Made by a program: the position numbers and the translations under genes. A DNA stretch of 64,000 nt from Sphingopyxis sp. (lineage in GTDB: Bacteria > Pseudomonadota > Alphaproteobacteria > Sphingomonadales > Sphingomonadaceae). Positions 27,548 through 35,249 of the stretch are shown piece after piece. The stretch's first letter is position 1; every line of letters starts with the position of its first letter. The notes below the pieces were generated by a model. That model was not told the DNA's origin and did not search any database. It saw only the letters and a program-made list of their open reading frames with translations. The stretch is taken from NCBI GenBank assembly GCA_016463225.1, contig JAEMRT010000007.1, forward strand, positions 43,588 through 107,587. The letters run 5' to 3'.

Positions 27548-28564
27548 ATGCAGAGTCGTCGCCTCGGCAAGAGCGCCATCCATGTGTCCGACATCTGCAT
27601 GGGGACGATGACCTTCGGCAGCCAGACCGATGAGGCTGCGGCGTTCCGCATTCTCGACCGCTGTTTCGAGGCGGGGATCAGTTTCTACGACACCGCCGAG
27701 GGCTATCCGGTGCCGCCCGACGTCAAATGGGTCGGCCGCACCGAGGAGATCGTCGGGCGCTGGATTAAGACCAAGCCGCGCGACGCGATCATCCTCGCGA
27801 CCAAAGTGTCGGGGCCGAGCCATGTCTGGTTCAAGTCGCCGTGCCGGAACGGCATGACCGCGCTTGACCGCAAGAATATCTTCCAAGCGATCGATGATAG
27901 CCTGACGCGGCTGCAGACCGATTATGTCGACCTGTATCAGACGCACTGGCCCGACCATGACGCGCCCTATGACGAGATCATGGACGCGCTCGACGAACTG
28001 GTCCGCGTCGGCAAGGTGCGCATCCTCGGCTGCTCGAACGAGACGAGCTGGGGGCTGATGAAATCGCTCGCGGCGTCCGAGAAACTGGGCGGCGCGCGCT
28101 ATCACACGATCCAGAATAATTTCAGCCTCAACAACCGGCGGTTCGAGGATGAATTGAAGCAGGTTTGCCGGCAGGAAGGCGTCAGCCTGATCCCCTATTC
28201 GCCGCTCGCCGGCGGGGTGCTGTCGGGGAAATATCAGGACGGCGCGACCCCCGAGGGCGCGCGATTCTCGCGCTACCTCGCGATGGAAGGCCGACAAGCG
28301 GCGATGGGCCAGCGTTTCGTCAACGACAAGAGCCTCGCCGCCACCGCGCGCTATCTGAAGATCGCCGCCGAAGCAGGGCTGCACCCGGTGACGATGGCGA
28401 CCGCCTGGTCGAAACAGCATGACTTCGTCGCGTCGACAATTGTCGGGGTCAGCGCCGACGATCAGCTCCAGCCGATCCTCGATGCCATGGATCTCGTGCT
28501 GGGCGATGAGGTGATGACCGCATTGCATAAGGTGAGCAAGGACATCCTCTATCCGATGGGCTGA
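27548..28564 (+). CDS. aldo/keto reductase
   Basis: A TIM-barrel NADPH-dependent oxidoreductase of 338 residues. Catalytic residues are Asp and Tyr in FYDTAEGYP, Lys in ILATKVSG, and His in DLYQTHWPD. C-terminal cofactor contacts lie near STIVGVSADDQLQPILDAM. It resembles the Tas/YajO group. The substrate is unknown. The ATG at 27548 starts the conserved QSRRLGKSAIHVSDICMG. It is 63 nt after lysE on the same strand. Confidence 0.92.
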   Translation: MQSRRLGKSAIHVSDICMGTMTFGSQTDEAAAFRILDRCFEAGISFYDTAEGYPVPPDVKWVGRTEEIVGRWIKTKPRDAIILATKVSGPSHVWFKSPCRNGMTALDRKNIFQAIDDSLTRLQTDYVDLYQTHWPDHDAPYDEIMDALDELVRVGKVRILGCSNETSWGLMKSLAASEKLGGARYHTIQNNFSLNNRRFEDELKQVCRQEGVSLIPYSPLAGGVLSGKYQDGATPEGARFSRYLAMEGRQAAMGQRFVNDKSLAATARYLKIAAEAGLHPVTMATAWSKQHDFVASTIVGVSADDQLQPILDAMDLVLGDEVMTALHKVSKDILYPMG

Positions 28565-28625
28565 ACCGCTTGTGCGGCGCGCCGCGGCTGCTAATCTTCG
28601 CCCGAAATCAGCAAGGAACCCTGCC

Positions 28626-29078
28626 ATGTCCCCCGCCCGCCGCGCCTTCTTCGCCCTCGTCGCCTTTTCTGCCACCATCGGTGTCGCGCACGCCGCGAAC
28701 CCGACAATGTTTCGCGATGCGGGCTGCGGTTGCTGCCTCAAATGGCTCGAACAGGTCAAAGCATCGTTCGGGCAGAAGGCCGTGATCGTCAATTCGACCG
28801 ACATGGCCGCGATCAAGGACAAGCAAGGTGTGCCGCAGGCGCTGCGCAGCTGTCACACCGTGCTGGTCGGCGGCTATGTGATCGAGGGCCATGTCCCCGC
28901 CAAAGAGATCGCCCGCCTGCTGCGCGAAAAGCCCAAGGGCGTCAAAGGCCTTGCCGTCGCCGGAATGCCGATGGGTTCGCCCGGGATGGAGCATGGCGAT
29001 CACCGCGAAGCGTACAAAGTGATGACCTTCGGCAGCGGCGGCCAGCGCGTTTATGCGAGCTATGCGGCGAGCCGCTGA
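28626..29078 (+). CDS. DUF411 periplasmic protein (metal-binding type)
   Basis: A 150-residue exported protein with a signal peptide ending GVAHAA. The DUF411 core has the CGCC motif (FRDAGCGCCLKWLEQVKASF), a third conserved Cys followed by His (LRSCHTVLVGGYVIEGHVP), and the LAVAGMPMGSPGME signature. DUF411 proteins are thioredoxin-like and often sit near copper-handling genes; Cys/His/Met residues could bind Cu. No copper gene is adjacent here. Confidence 0.86.
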   Translation: MSPARRAFFALVAFSATIGVAHAANPTMFRDAGCGCCLKWLEQVKASFGQKAVIVNSTDMAAIKDKQGVPQALRSCHTVLVGGYVIEGHVPAKEIARLLREKPKGVKGLAVAGMPMGSPGMEHGDHREAYKVMTFGSGGQRVYASYAASR

Positions 29079-29081
29079 CCT

Positions 29082-29312
29082 TTAGTCGCCACCTCCTCCG
29101 CCGTCCCCACCGCCGCAATTTCCCTCACTGCCGCCCCAATCGGCGGCGTTAGCATCGCGCACATGTGCAGGACTGTTATCACCAACAACCATCTGAGGTG
29201 AATGGCCGGAGTCGTCACCATAACGTGTCTTGTGACGCGCGGAATCCTTGAGACGGATAGATCCAATCACCAACAGTGCGGCTAAAAATAGGCCAACCGC
29301 TATCCACAACAT
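29082..29312 (-). CDS. small membrane-anchored protein with Gly-rich tail
   Basis: A 76-residue protein with one N-terminal hydrophobic helix (LWIAVGLFLAALLVIGSI), a basic stop-transfer RLKDSARHK, a soluble linker, and a tail of Gly, Asp and one Cys ending GGGDGGGGGD. The family is unknown to me, but similar helix-plus-GGGD proteins are common in sphingomonads. It converges on the DUF411 gene with only 3 nt between stops. It may be a real but uncharacterised envelope microprotein. Confidence 0.55.
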   Translation of the reverse strand: MLWIAVGLFLAALLVIGSIRLKDSARHKTRYGDDSGHSPQMVVGDNSPAHVRDANAADWGGSEGNCGGGDGGGGGD

Positions 29313-29339
29313 TGTGATGCCTCCTTCGGCTGCGACGCT

Positions 29340-30212
29340 CTATGTTAGTTCAGCTTTGAACAGCTCCAGCATCCGCCCCCACGCCTTTTCCGCCGCGGCC
29401 TCGTTATAGGCGCGGCCATCGGGCGGGCACCAGCCGTGCATCGCGCCTTCATACACCTCGACCTCGTGCCACTGCTTGCGCGGTTCCAGCACCGCCTTCA
29501 GCAATACCTTTTCGTTCGGCGCTTCCTTGTCGTCGTTATCGGCGATCGCGAACAGATAGCCGGCCCGCGTCCCGGGAATCAGCAGATGCGGGCTGTCGGG
29601 TTTGTCGGTGCCGACCCCGCCGCCATGAAAGCTCGCCGCCGCACCGATCCGGTCGGGCTTCAACGCCGCGGTGTAGATCGTCATCGCGCCGCCCATGCAG
29701 TAGCCGGTGGTGGCAATCTTGCGCTTCGTATCGACCTCCTTCTGCGCGTCGAGAAAGGCAAGATGCGCGATCGCGTCGGTCTCGACGATGGGCCTGGTCA
29801 GCTGTTTCAGATAGCCGAACAGTTTTTCGCGCACTGCGGGATTGCTCCAGTCATTCGCGGCATCGACGACCGGCGACTTCTGCCAGCGGTAAAACGGATT
29901 GATGCACAGCACCGCATAGCCCTCGCCCGCCAGCCGGTCGGCCATCTGGCGAAAGGCGGGGCGCAGCCCACGGATGTCGGGCCAGATCAGCACGCCCGGA
30001 TGCTTGCCGCTCGTCGGCGCAACAAAATAGGCGTCGCAGATGCCCGCTGCGGTCGTAATCTCGACGTCGCGGCCTTTCACGGGCTTGCCAGCTATCGCGC
30101 GTGCCGGCAACGCCGCGATCAGCGCGCCTGCCCCGGCCAGCGCCGCAAAGCTGCGGCGGCCAACCGCCATCCCGGCGCGATCCAGATCGGCTTCGGTATC
30201 TTCGGTGCACAT
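29340..30212 (-). CDS. dienelactone hydrolase family protein, Tat-exported
   Basis: A 290-residue alpha/beta hydrolase. The nucleophile is Cys in GYCMGG, as in dienelactone hydrolases, with Asp in IADNDDKE and His in EGAMHGWCPPDGR completing the triad. The N-terminus has a twin-arginine pattern (VGRRSFAALAGAG) and a hydrophobic run ending LPARAIA, so it is probably exported folded. The substrate is unknown. The promoter must lie in the 288-bp gap that holds a tRNA-like remnant and a palindromic repeat. Confidence 0.88.
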   Translation of the reverse strand: MCTEDTEADLDRAGMAVGRRSFAALAGAGALIAALPARAIAGKPVKGRDVEITTAAGICDAYFVAPTSGKHPGVLIWPDIRGLRPAFRQMADRLAGEGYAVLCINPFYRWQKSPVVDAANDWSNPAVREKLFGYLKQLTRPIVETDAIAHLAFLDAQKEVDTKRKIATTGYCMGGAMTIYTAALKPDRIGAAASFHGGGVGTDKPDSPHLLIPGTRAGYLFAIADNDDKEAPNEKVLLKAVLEPRKQWHEVEVYEGAMHGWCPPDGRAYNEAAAEKAWGRMLELFKAELT

Positions 30213-30287
30213 GCGGGTTCTCCTTGAAGGGCGCCTTCGAGAAGTCGCAGAAAACTGCGCAACTTCACTCGCGATTTCATATTTTCG

Positions 30288-30342
30288 TCCCGTGCCCGGG
30301 ATCGAACCGGGTACGACGCTAATCCAGCCGTGAGATGTAGGA
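30288..30342 (-). pseudogene. probable tRNA remnant lacking the anticodon arm
   Basis: On the - strand, a T-arm CCCGG-TTCGATC-CCGGG is intact and followed by CACGGGA, which partly pairs with an upstream TCCTACA. Between them is a D-arm-like stretch with CTGGATTAG. Only about 55 nt separate the ends, so the anticodon arm is missing. A functional tRNA is excluded. The region between two - strand genes is otherwise non-coding. Confidence 0.4.
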
Positions 30343-30361
30343 CAGCGGTTTTTGCAGTCGC

Positions 30362-30499
30362 GATCCTCCCCGTCGCGCAGCGATGGGGAGGTGGCAGCGC
30401 GAAGCGCTGACGGAGGGGCTTTGGCGCAGCCGTCGTGGCCCCTCCACCATCGCCTGCGGCGACGGTCCCCCTCCCCATGGCTTCGCCACAGGGAGGATC
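30362..30499. repeat. 138-bp palindromic intergenic repeat
   Basis: The element begins GATCCTCCCC and ends GGGGAGG...GGGAGGATC in inverted orientation, with internal GGGGAGG, CCCCTCC and TCGCCTGCGGCGA hairpins. Its right end stops 1 bp before the stop codon of the HAD gene. A short solo copy of the end hairpin recurs at 62408-62438. No transposase is associated with it. The structure fits a REP/BIME-like or small MITE-like repeat. Confidence 0.75.
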
Positions 30500-30500
30500 A

Positions 30501-31169
30501 TCATGCCGCAGCCGTCAGAGCGTCAATCTCTTCAAACGTCAGCGCCACATGATGCACCCCGACCCCGCGCAACATCTCTCCATGCGCCGCGCGATCGACG
30601 ATATGTCCAGCGCCGCAGAAGCCGACGACGGTCAGCCCCGCCGCCAGCGCCGCCTGCGCCCCGGTCGGCGAATCCTCGATTGCCAGACATAGCGCCGGAT
30701 CGACGCCCAGCCCTTTGGCCGCGGCAAGATAGATGTCAGGAAATGGCTTGCCGCGATCCCAGCCGTCGGCGCTGTACACATGATCGGCGAAATGATGTCC
30801 CAGCTCGAACAGTCCGAGCGCCCAATCGATATATTCGGCGCGGCTCGACGAAGCGATCGCGCGCGGCATTGACCCCAGCGTCGCGAGGAAATCGGCGGCG
30901 CCGGGGACGGCGTCAAACCCCTCCATAAACCGGCCCCGCGCCCGTTCGCGGTGCTGCTCGCGAAAACCGGCGGGCAGCGGATGACCGAACCGTGCCTCGA
31001 TCCGCCGCTGCGTCTCCTGCGAGTTGTGGCCATAATAGTCGCGCAGGCACTCGTCATAGGTCAACGGCATGCCGATCGCGGTCAGGCTTTCGGCGAGCGA
31101 CAGGTTCGCGCGCACCTCGCTATCGGCGATGACGCCATCGAAATCGAAAATGATCGCGGCGAAGCTCAT
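30501..31169 (-). CDS. HAD family hydrolase
   Basis: A haloacid-dehalogenase-type phosphatase of 222 residues. Motif I FDFDGVIADSE has both catalytic Asp, motif II is IASSSR, and motif III/IV lie in GKPFPDIYLAAAKGLG and CLAIEDSPTGAQAAL. The cap domain (residues about 15-85) is alpha-helical, as in beta-phosphoglucomutase and sugar phosphatases. The substrate is probably a phosphosugar but is not determined. A palindromic repeat directly abuts its stop codon. The ATG at 31169 gives the normal start. Confidence 0.9.
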   Translation of the reverse strand: MSFAAIIFDFDGVIADSEVRANLSLAESLTAIGMPLTYDECLRDYYGHNSQETQRRIEARFGHPLPAGFREQHRERARGRFMEGFDAVPGAADFLATLGSMPRAIASSSRAEYIDWALGLFELGHHFADHVYSADGWDRGKPFPDIYLAAAKGLGVDPALCLAIEDSPTGAQAALAAGLTVVGFCGAGHIVDRAAHGEMLRGVGVHHVALTFEEIDALTAAA

Positions 31170-31226
31170 GGGAATCCTACAATCTTCATATTTGGCACCT
31201 AGAGCCTCGACCAACAGGAGACACCC

Positions 31227-31421
31227 ATGAAATTCATCGAACTCAAGTCGCGCGGCGGCAATTATCTGGTCGTCGCCGAAAATGTCGCCTGGCTCCGCGA
31301 CTATGAAAACGGTCAGACGCAGGTCGGCATGGTCGGCGGCGCGCCGCTGCTGGTGGCCGGCAAGATCGAGGACGTCGCGGCATCGATTCTGGCGCAGGCG
31401 AATGCGGCTACGGAGGCATAG
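31227..31421 (+). CDS. small conserved protein, unknown function
   Basis: A 64-residue protein beginning MKFIELKSRGGNYLVVAENV, with a good AGGAG ribosome-binding site 7 nt before the ATG. The predicted beta-rich pattern (hydrophobic strand, Gly turn, I/V-x-W, GGAPLLVAGKIEDV) looks like the FlbD-like small-domain layout, but similarity is too weak to name it. No signal peptide or membrane helix is present. It is transcribed away from the HAD gene. Confidence 0.6.
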   Translation: MKFIELKSRGGNYLVVAENVAWLRDYENGQTQVGMVGGAPLLVAGKIEDVAASILAQANAATEA

Positions 31422-31451
31422 CTGGCGAAGAGGACGGTGGCGGATTCGGCG

Positions 31452-32009
31452 TCAGACACGCCGCCGCCCGAAACCCGCGTGCGGCGGCGTTGGCCTTGTC
31501 TCGGGCGCCTTCGCGCTACGGAAATATTCGGCGGCGGCGAGCCCATCCTCGATCTTTCCATCCGTGCCCAACAAGCTAACCCATATGTCGCCACCAGCCA
31601 TCATGCTGTTTATCTTCCAATAGAATCGGCCGGCGAGCGTGGTCGAGGGGAACCGGCTTGGATGCAACAGGTCGAGGACGAGGATTTCGGGCTTGCCCTC
31701 AGACCCCCAAGCCCAAACACGCGCGATCTCGGACCATGGTATCGTGTCATTCGACCAGGCCCGGACAAATATGCCGCTGTGGGAGATTTTGACCCGTACA
31801 TCGTTGCCCACAAGCCGCGGGAACAATGCGATTGCGATCCCGCCGCCTGTCACGATAAATAGCCATCCGGCCAGCTTCAGCTTGGAGCGCTCGATGGGCA
31901 CTATCAGGCCCGAAAAGATAAAACCGACCACGACCAAGCCGACGCACGCAGCAACGACCAGAAAAATACGCCAACGCGCATTCCGCGCGATGAACACGCC
32001 TGCCGTCAC
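31452..32009 (-). CDS. two-helix membrane protein, PH-like (STM3941-like)
   Basis: A 185-residue protein with two N-terminal membrane helices (about 14-36 and 45-63), then a cytoplasmic beta-rich domain with ISHSGIFVRAWSNDTIPWSEIARVWAW, resembling bacterial PH-like domains of the STM3941 type. The function is unknown. The GTG start at 32009 overlaps the glmS stop as GTGA, so it is translationally coupled to glmS. Confidence 0.65.
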   Translation of the reverse strand: MTAGVFIARNARWRIFLVVAACVGLVVVGFIFSGLIVPIERSKLKLAGWLFIVTGGGIAIALFPRLVGNDVRVKISHSGIFVRAWSNDTIPWSEIARVWAWGSEGKPEILVLDLLHPSRFPSTTLAGRFYWKINSMMAGGDIWVSLLGTDGKIEDGLAAAEYFRSAKAPETRPTPPHAGFGRRRV

Positions 32010-33829
32010 TCCACCGTCACCGACTTCGCCAGATTGCGCGGCTGATCGACGTCGGTCCCCTTCGCCACCGCGACGTGATACGCCAGCAACTGCACCGGCA
32101 CCGCGTACACCAAGGGCGCGATCAGCGGGTGGACCTTGGGCATTTCGATCGTCGCCATGCAGCCGTCGCCCGCTTCGGCGATGCCGTCGGCGTCCGAAAT
32201 CAGCACGACCTTGCCGCCGCGCGCCATCACCTCGTGCATGTTGCTGACGGTCTTTTCGAACAGCGGGCCGCTGGGCGCGAGGACGATGACCGGGACCGAT
32301 TCGTCGATCAGCGCGATCGGGCCGTGCTTCATTTCGCCCGAGGCGTAGCCTTCGGCGTGGATGTACGAGATTTCCTTGAGCTTGAGCGCGCCTTCCATCG
32401 CCAGCGGATAGTCTGGGCCGCGGCCGAGGTATAGGACGTCGCGCGCCGGGGCGATCAGGTGCGCCATCGCGGCGATGTCGTCGTCATGACTGAGCGCCGC
32501 ATTGAGCGCAGCGGGTGCTTCGATCAGATGTTTGACGATCTCATGCTCGTCGGCGGCGCTGAGCTTGCCCTTTTTGAGCGCGAGGTGCGCGGCGAGCGCG
32601 GCGAGCACCGCAAGCTGGCAGGTGAAGGCCTTGGTCGACGCGACGCCGATTTCGGGACCGGCGTGGGTTGGCAGCAGCAGGTCGGCCTCGCGCGCCATGC
32701 TGCTGGTCGGGACGTTGACGACGACCGCGATCGTCTGGCCGTTCGCCTTGCAATGGCGCAGCGCCGCGAGCGTGTCGGCGGTCTCGCCCGATTGCGAAAT
32801 GAACAGCGCCAGCCCGCCGGGTTGCAGCACCGGGTCGCGGTAGCGAAACTCGCTTGCGACATCGATGTCGACCGGGACGCGCGCAAAGGTTTCGAACCAG
32901 TATTTGGCGACCATGCCGGCGTAGAAGCTGGTGCCGCACGCGACGATGGTAATGCGGTCGATGGCGCTCAGATCGAAGTCCATCTGCGGCAGCGCGACAG
33001 TCTGTTCGAGCGGGCGGATGTAGGAGGAGAGCGTCTGTGCGACCACGGTCGGCTGCTCGAAAATCTCCTTCTGCATGAAGTGGCGGTAATTGCCCTTCTC
33101 GATCGCCGCGGCGGTGACGCCGCTGGTCGTGATCTCGCGCGTCACCGGGTTGTTGGCGCTGTCGTAAATCTGTGCGCCTTCGCGGGTGATGACGACCCAG
33201 TCACCCTCGTCGAGATAGGCGATCTGCTGCGTCAGCGGGGCGAGTGCGAGCGCGTCGCTCCCCAAATAGGTCTCGCCTTCGCCATAACCGACGACGAGCG
33301 GCGAGCCGAGCCGCGCGCCGATGAGCAGATCGGGATGCTGGCGAAAGGCGATCGCGAGCGCAAACGCCCCGCGCAGCTGCGGCAGCACCGCCTGCACCGC
33401 GTCCTGTGGCGACAAGCCCGCCTCGACCTGCTCGCTCACCAGATGCGCGACAACCTCGGTGTCGGTCTCGCTCTCGAAGCTGCGCCCGCGCGCCTGCAAA
33501 GCTTCGCGCAGCGGCTTGAAATTTTCGATGATCCCGTTGTGGACCAGCGCGACCTCGCCCGTCGCATGCGGGTGCGCGTTGCTCGTCGTCGGCGCGCCGT
33601 GCGTCGCCCAGCGCGTGTGCGCGATGCCCACGGTGCCCGGCGCCGGATTGCCCACGAGCTCCTTGACGAGATTGCCCAGCTTGCCTTCGGCGCGGCGGCG
33701 GATCAGCTGGCCGCCCTCGATCGTGCACACGCCCGCCGAATCATAGCCGCGATATTCCATGCGCTTCAGCCCGTCGACGAGGCGGTCCGCCACCTGGTCC
33801 TTGCCGATGATTCCGATAATTCCGCACAT
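32006..33829 (-). CDS. glmS: glutamine-fructose-6-phosphate aminotransferase
   Basis: Makes glucosamine-6-phosphate from fructose-6-phosphate and glutamine, the first committed step to UDP-GlcNAc; 607 residues, full length. Cys2 at the processed N-terminus (MCGIIGIIG) is the glutaminase nucleophile. Two SIS domains follow (residues about 285-430 and 455-590), with ACGTSFYAG, SQSGETADTLAAL and the C-terminal NLAKSVTVE. glmU lies about 2 kb upstream on the same strand. No glmS ribozyme is seen, as expected for this phylum. Confidence 0.98.
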   Translation of the reverse strand: MCGIIGIIGKDQVADRLVDGLKRMEYRGYDSAGVCTIEGGQLIRRRAEGKLGNLVKELVGNPAPGTVGIAHTRWATHGAPTTSNAHPHATGEVALVHNGIIENFKPLREALQARGRSFESETDTEVVAHLVSEQVEAGLSPQDAVQAVLPQLRGAFALAIAFRQHPDLLIGARLGSPLVVGYGEGETYLGSDALALAPLTQQIAYLDEGDWVVITREGAQIYDSANNPVTREITTSGVTAAAIEKGNYRHFMQKEIFEQPTVVAQTLSSYIRPLEQTVALPQMDFDLSAIDRITIVACGTSFYAGMVAKYWFETFARVPVDIDVASEFRYRDPVLQPGGLALFISQSGETADTLAALRHCKANGQTIAVVVNVPTSSMAREADLLLPTHAGPEIGVASTKAFTCQLAVLAALAAHLALKKGKLSAADEHEIVKHLIEAPAALNAALSHDDDIAAMAHLIAPARDVLYLGRGPDYPLAMEGALKLKEISYIHAEGYASGEMKHGPIALIDESVPVIVLAPSGPLFEKTVSNMHEVMARGGKVVLISDADGIAEAGDGCMATIEMPKVHPLIAPLVYAVPVQLLAYHVAVAKGTDVDQPRNLAKSVTVE

Positions 33830-33844
33830 GGATAATGGCTTTCT

Positions 33845-34213
33845 TTAGAGCGTGTAGGGGACGCGAATACCCGGCATCGCGGCCGGAAACACCTTGATAT
33901 TGCGGGTCACGAGGATGCGACCCGAGATTTGCGCGGTTGCCAGAACAAAGGCGTCGGCCAGCGTCAAGCCCTTGCGTTCGGCGCGGAGTGCCGCGGCGCG
34001 GCGCGCGACCGCGTCACCGACCTCCTCGAGCGCGAAGCAGCCGAGGAACGCCTCGACCGCTTTTATTGATGCGGGGTCGGCCGCGGACATCACCTCGGTC
34101 CAGCTGATCCGGCTGATGCTCTTGCGCCCGGCGCGGCGGATTTCGGCGCGCGCGGCCTCTACGCCGTTGAGCGCGTCGATCAAAATGTCGCTGTCGAACT
34201 GCGCGTCGATCAT
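33845..34213 (-). CDS. PIN-domain ribonuclease toxin (VapC-like)
   Basis: A 122-residue PIN-domain protein. Acidic catalytic positions are D9 (FDSDILID), E40 (ISWTEVM) and D87 (LADAFVLATA), plus the TRN segment near residue 104 where many family members have a fourth acid. VapC toxins cut tRNA or rRNA. It overlaps the upstream RHH gene by 4 nt, the usual antitoxin-toxin order. The 4th acidic position appears as Asn (TRNIKVF), which is common in the family. Confidence 0.86.
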   Translation of the reverse strand: MIDAQFDSDILIDALNGVEAARAEIRRAGRKSISRISWTEVMSAADPASIKAVEAFLGCFALEEVGDAVARRAAALRAERKGLTLADAFVLATAQISGRILVTRNIKVFPAAMPGIRVPYTL

Positions 34214-34434
34214 TCGCGTTTGCCCCGCAGGCGCCGCTGATATTTGAGGCCGTCGCCAATATCGTCACGGTCGCGCCAGATGCCAAAGGCGTTATCGATC
34301 GCATCACCCGAAATGTCGGCGCGGTAAGAGGCGACCGCGCGGCGGACGAGCTCGGCGCGCGAGACGCCTTGTTCTACAGCAAGCGCCTCGAGCCACTGGA
34401 TATCATCATCAGGAATGTCGGCGAGGAAGCGCAT
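34210..34434 (-). CDS. ribbon-helix-helix antitoxin
   Basis: A 74-residue CopG/RHH-type DNA-binding protein: an N-terminal strand MRFLADIPDDD then two helices (DIQWLEALAVEQG and SRAELVRRAVASY). The C-terminal part, rich in Arg, Asp and Tyr, would bind and inhibit the PIN toxin. It starts 6 nt from a 23-bp palindrome likely to be its own operator, giving autoregulation. The 4-nt overlap with the toxin gene couples translation. Confidence 0.86.
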   Translation of the reverse strand: MRFLADIPDDDIQWLEALAVEQGVSRAELVRRAVASYRADISGDAIDNAFGIWRDRDDIGDGLKYQRRLRGKRE

Positions 34435-34440
34435 GTAGCT

Positions 34441-34463
34441 TTGATATCATATCATGATATCAA
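34441..34463. promoter_or_regulatory. palindromic operator of the toxin-antitoxin pair
   Basis: A perfect inverted repeat with 10-bp arms (TTGATATCAT and ATGATATCAA) around a 3-bp centre. It lies just upstream of the antitoxin ATG. RHH antitoxins bind such short palindromes, with one dimer per half-site, to repress their own operon. It fills almost the whole gap to the next gene. Confidence 0.8.
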
Positions 34464-34464
34464 A

Positions 34465-34929
34465 TCAAGCAGGTAGCTGCTTTCGATAGACGAGAAAGCC
34501 GGATTTTTCGGCGATGCGGTCATAGAGCGCCATTGCCGTCTCATTGGTTTCGTGCGTTTGCCAGTAAACGCGCGGCAACGATCGCTCCTGTGCGGCGCGA
34601 TAGACCGCCTCGATCAGCGCCCGGCCCACGCCGTTACCGCGCGCTTCTACGCTGGTGAACAGGTCTTGCAGATAGAGCGATGGCAGCAGTGACGTCGTGC
34701 TGCGATGAAGGAGATAGTGGGTCAGGCCAAGCAGTGCGCCATCCTGCTCGGCGACGAGCGCGAACATCGGTTCATAGGGATCGAAAAAGCGCTCCCACGT
34801 CGCCGCGGTGATTTCGGGCGCCAGCGCCGTATCGCCGCTGCGTCCATAGAAAGCGTTGTAGCCCGCCCACAGCGGGAGCCAGAGATCAAGGTCGGCCCGT
34901 ATCGCCGGTCGGACGATCAGGTCAGCCAC
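34465..34929 (-). CDS. GNAT family N-acetyltransferase
   Basis: A 154-residue acetyltransferase. The acetyl-CoA-binding motif A is LYLQDLFTSVEARGNGVGRALIEAVYRAA, followed by MALYDRIAEKSGFLVYRK. It acetylates an unknown amine. The GTG at 34929 gives the usual GNAT start (ADLIVRPAIRADL), 4 nt after the preceding stop; the frame is open upstream inside that gene. Three - strand genes (GNAT, hypothetical, GNAT) are tightly spaced and probably form an operon. Confidence 0.87.
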   Translation of the reverse strand: MADLIVRPAIRADLDLWLPLWAGYNAFYGRSGDTALAPEITAATWERFFDPYEPMFALVAEQDGALLGLTHYLLHRSTTSLLPSLYLQDLFTSVEARGNGVGRALIEAVYRAAQERSLPRVYWQTHETNETAMALYDRIAEKSGFLVYRKQLPA

Positions 34930-34933
34930 AGGT

Positions 34934-35248
34934 TCAAGTCCGCCCGAAATTGCGGTCGACGAAAATATAGGCGAACTGCACCGGATCGGGCGCCTCGCCA
35001 TTGCCTGCGGCAAAGCGCGCCGTGCCGTCGGTCCAGATCTTCAGAACCTGCGCCGGGAGGTCAGGGGCAAACTTCATCTGTTGCTCGACGATCCGCTCCC
35101 AGCTTCCGGTGACCCCGAAACTCTTCTCGAGCTGCGGCACCATCGCCTTGCACCAGGCGTCGGTCGCATCGTCGAGATGCCCGATCGCTTTCAGCACCCA
35201 GGCGTCGACAAAGCGCAGAAAGGGCTCGTCGGTGTAACGGTCGGTCAC
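34934..35248 (-). CDS. conserved small protein, unknown function
   Basis: A 104-residue soluble protein that I do not recognise. It begins MTDRYTDEPFLRFVDAWVLKAIG and has an alpha-helical pattern with several Trp residues, ending FAYIFVDRNFGRT. No membrane segment or signal peptide is present. The GTG at 35248 follows GGAG by 8 nt and lies just after the stop of the upstream acetyltransferase gene. It sits between two GNAT genes and may be co-expressed with them. Confidence 0.65.
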   Translation of the reverse strand: MTDRYTDEPFLRFVDAWVLKAIGHLDDATDAWCKAMVPQLEKSFGVTGSWERIVEQQMKFAPDLPAQVLKIWTDGTARFAAGNGEAPDPVQFAYIFVDRNFGRT

Positions 35249-35249
35249 G

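Noticed and set aside
30362..30499. Insertion sequence
   Set aside because: The inverted repeat has no coding capacity for a transposase and no visible target-site duplication.
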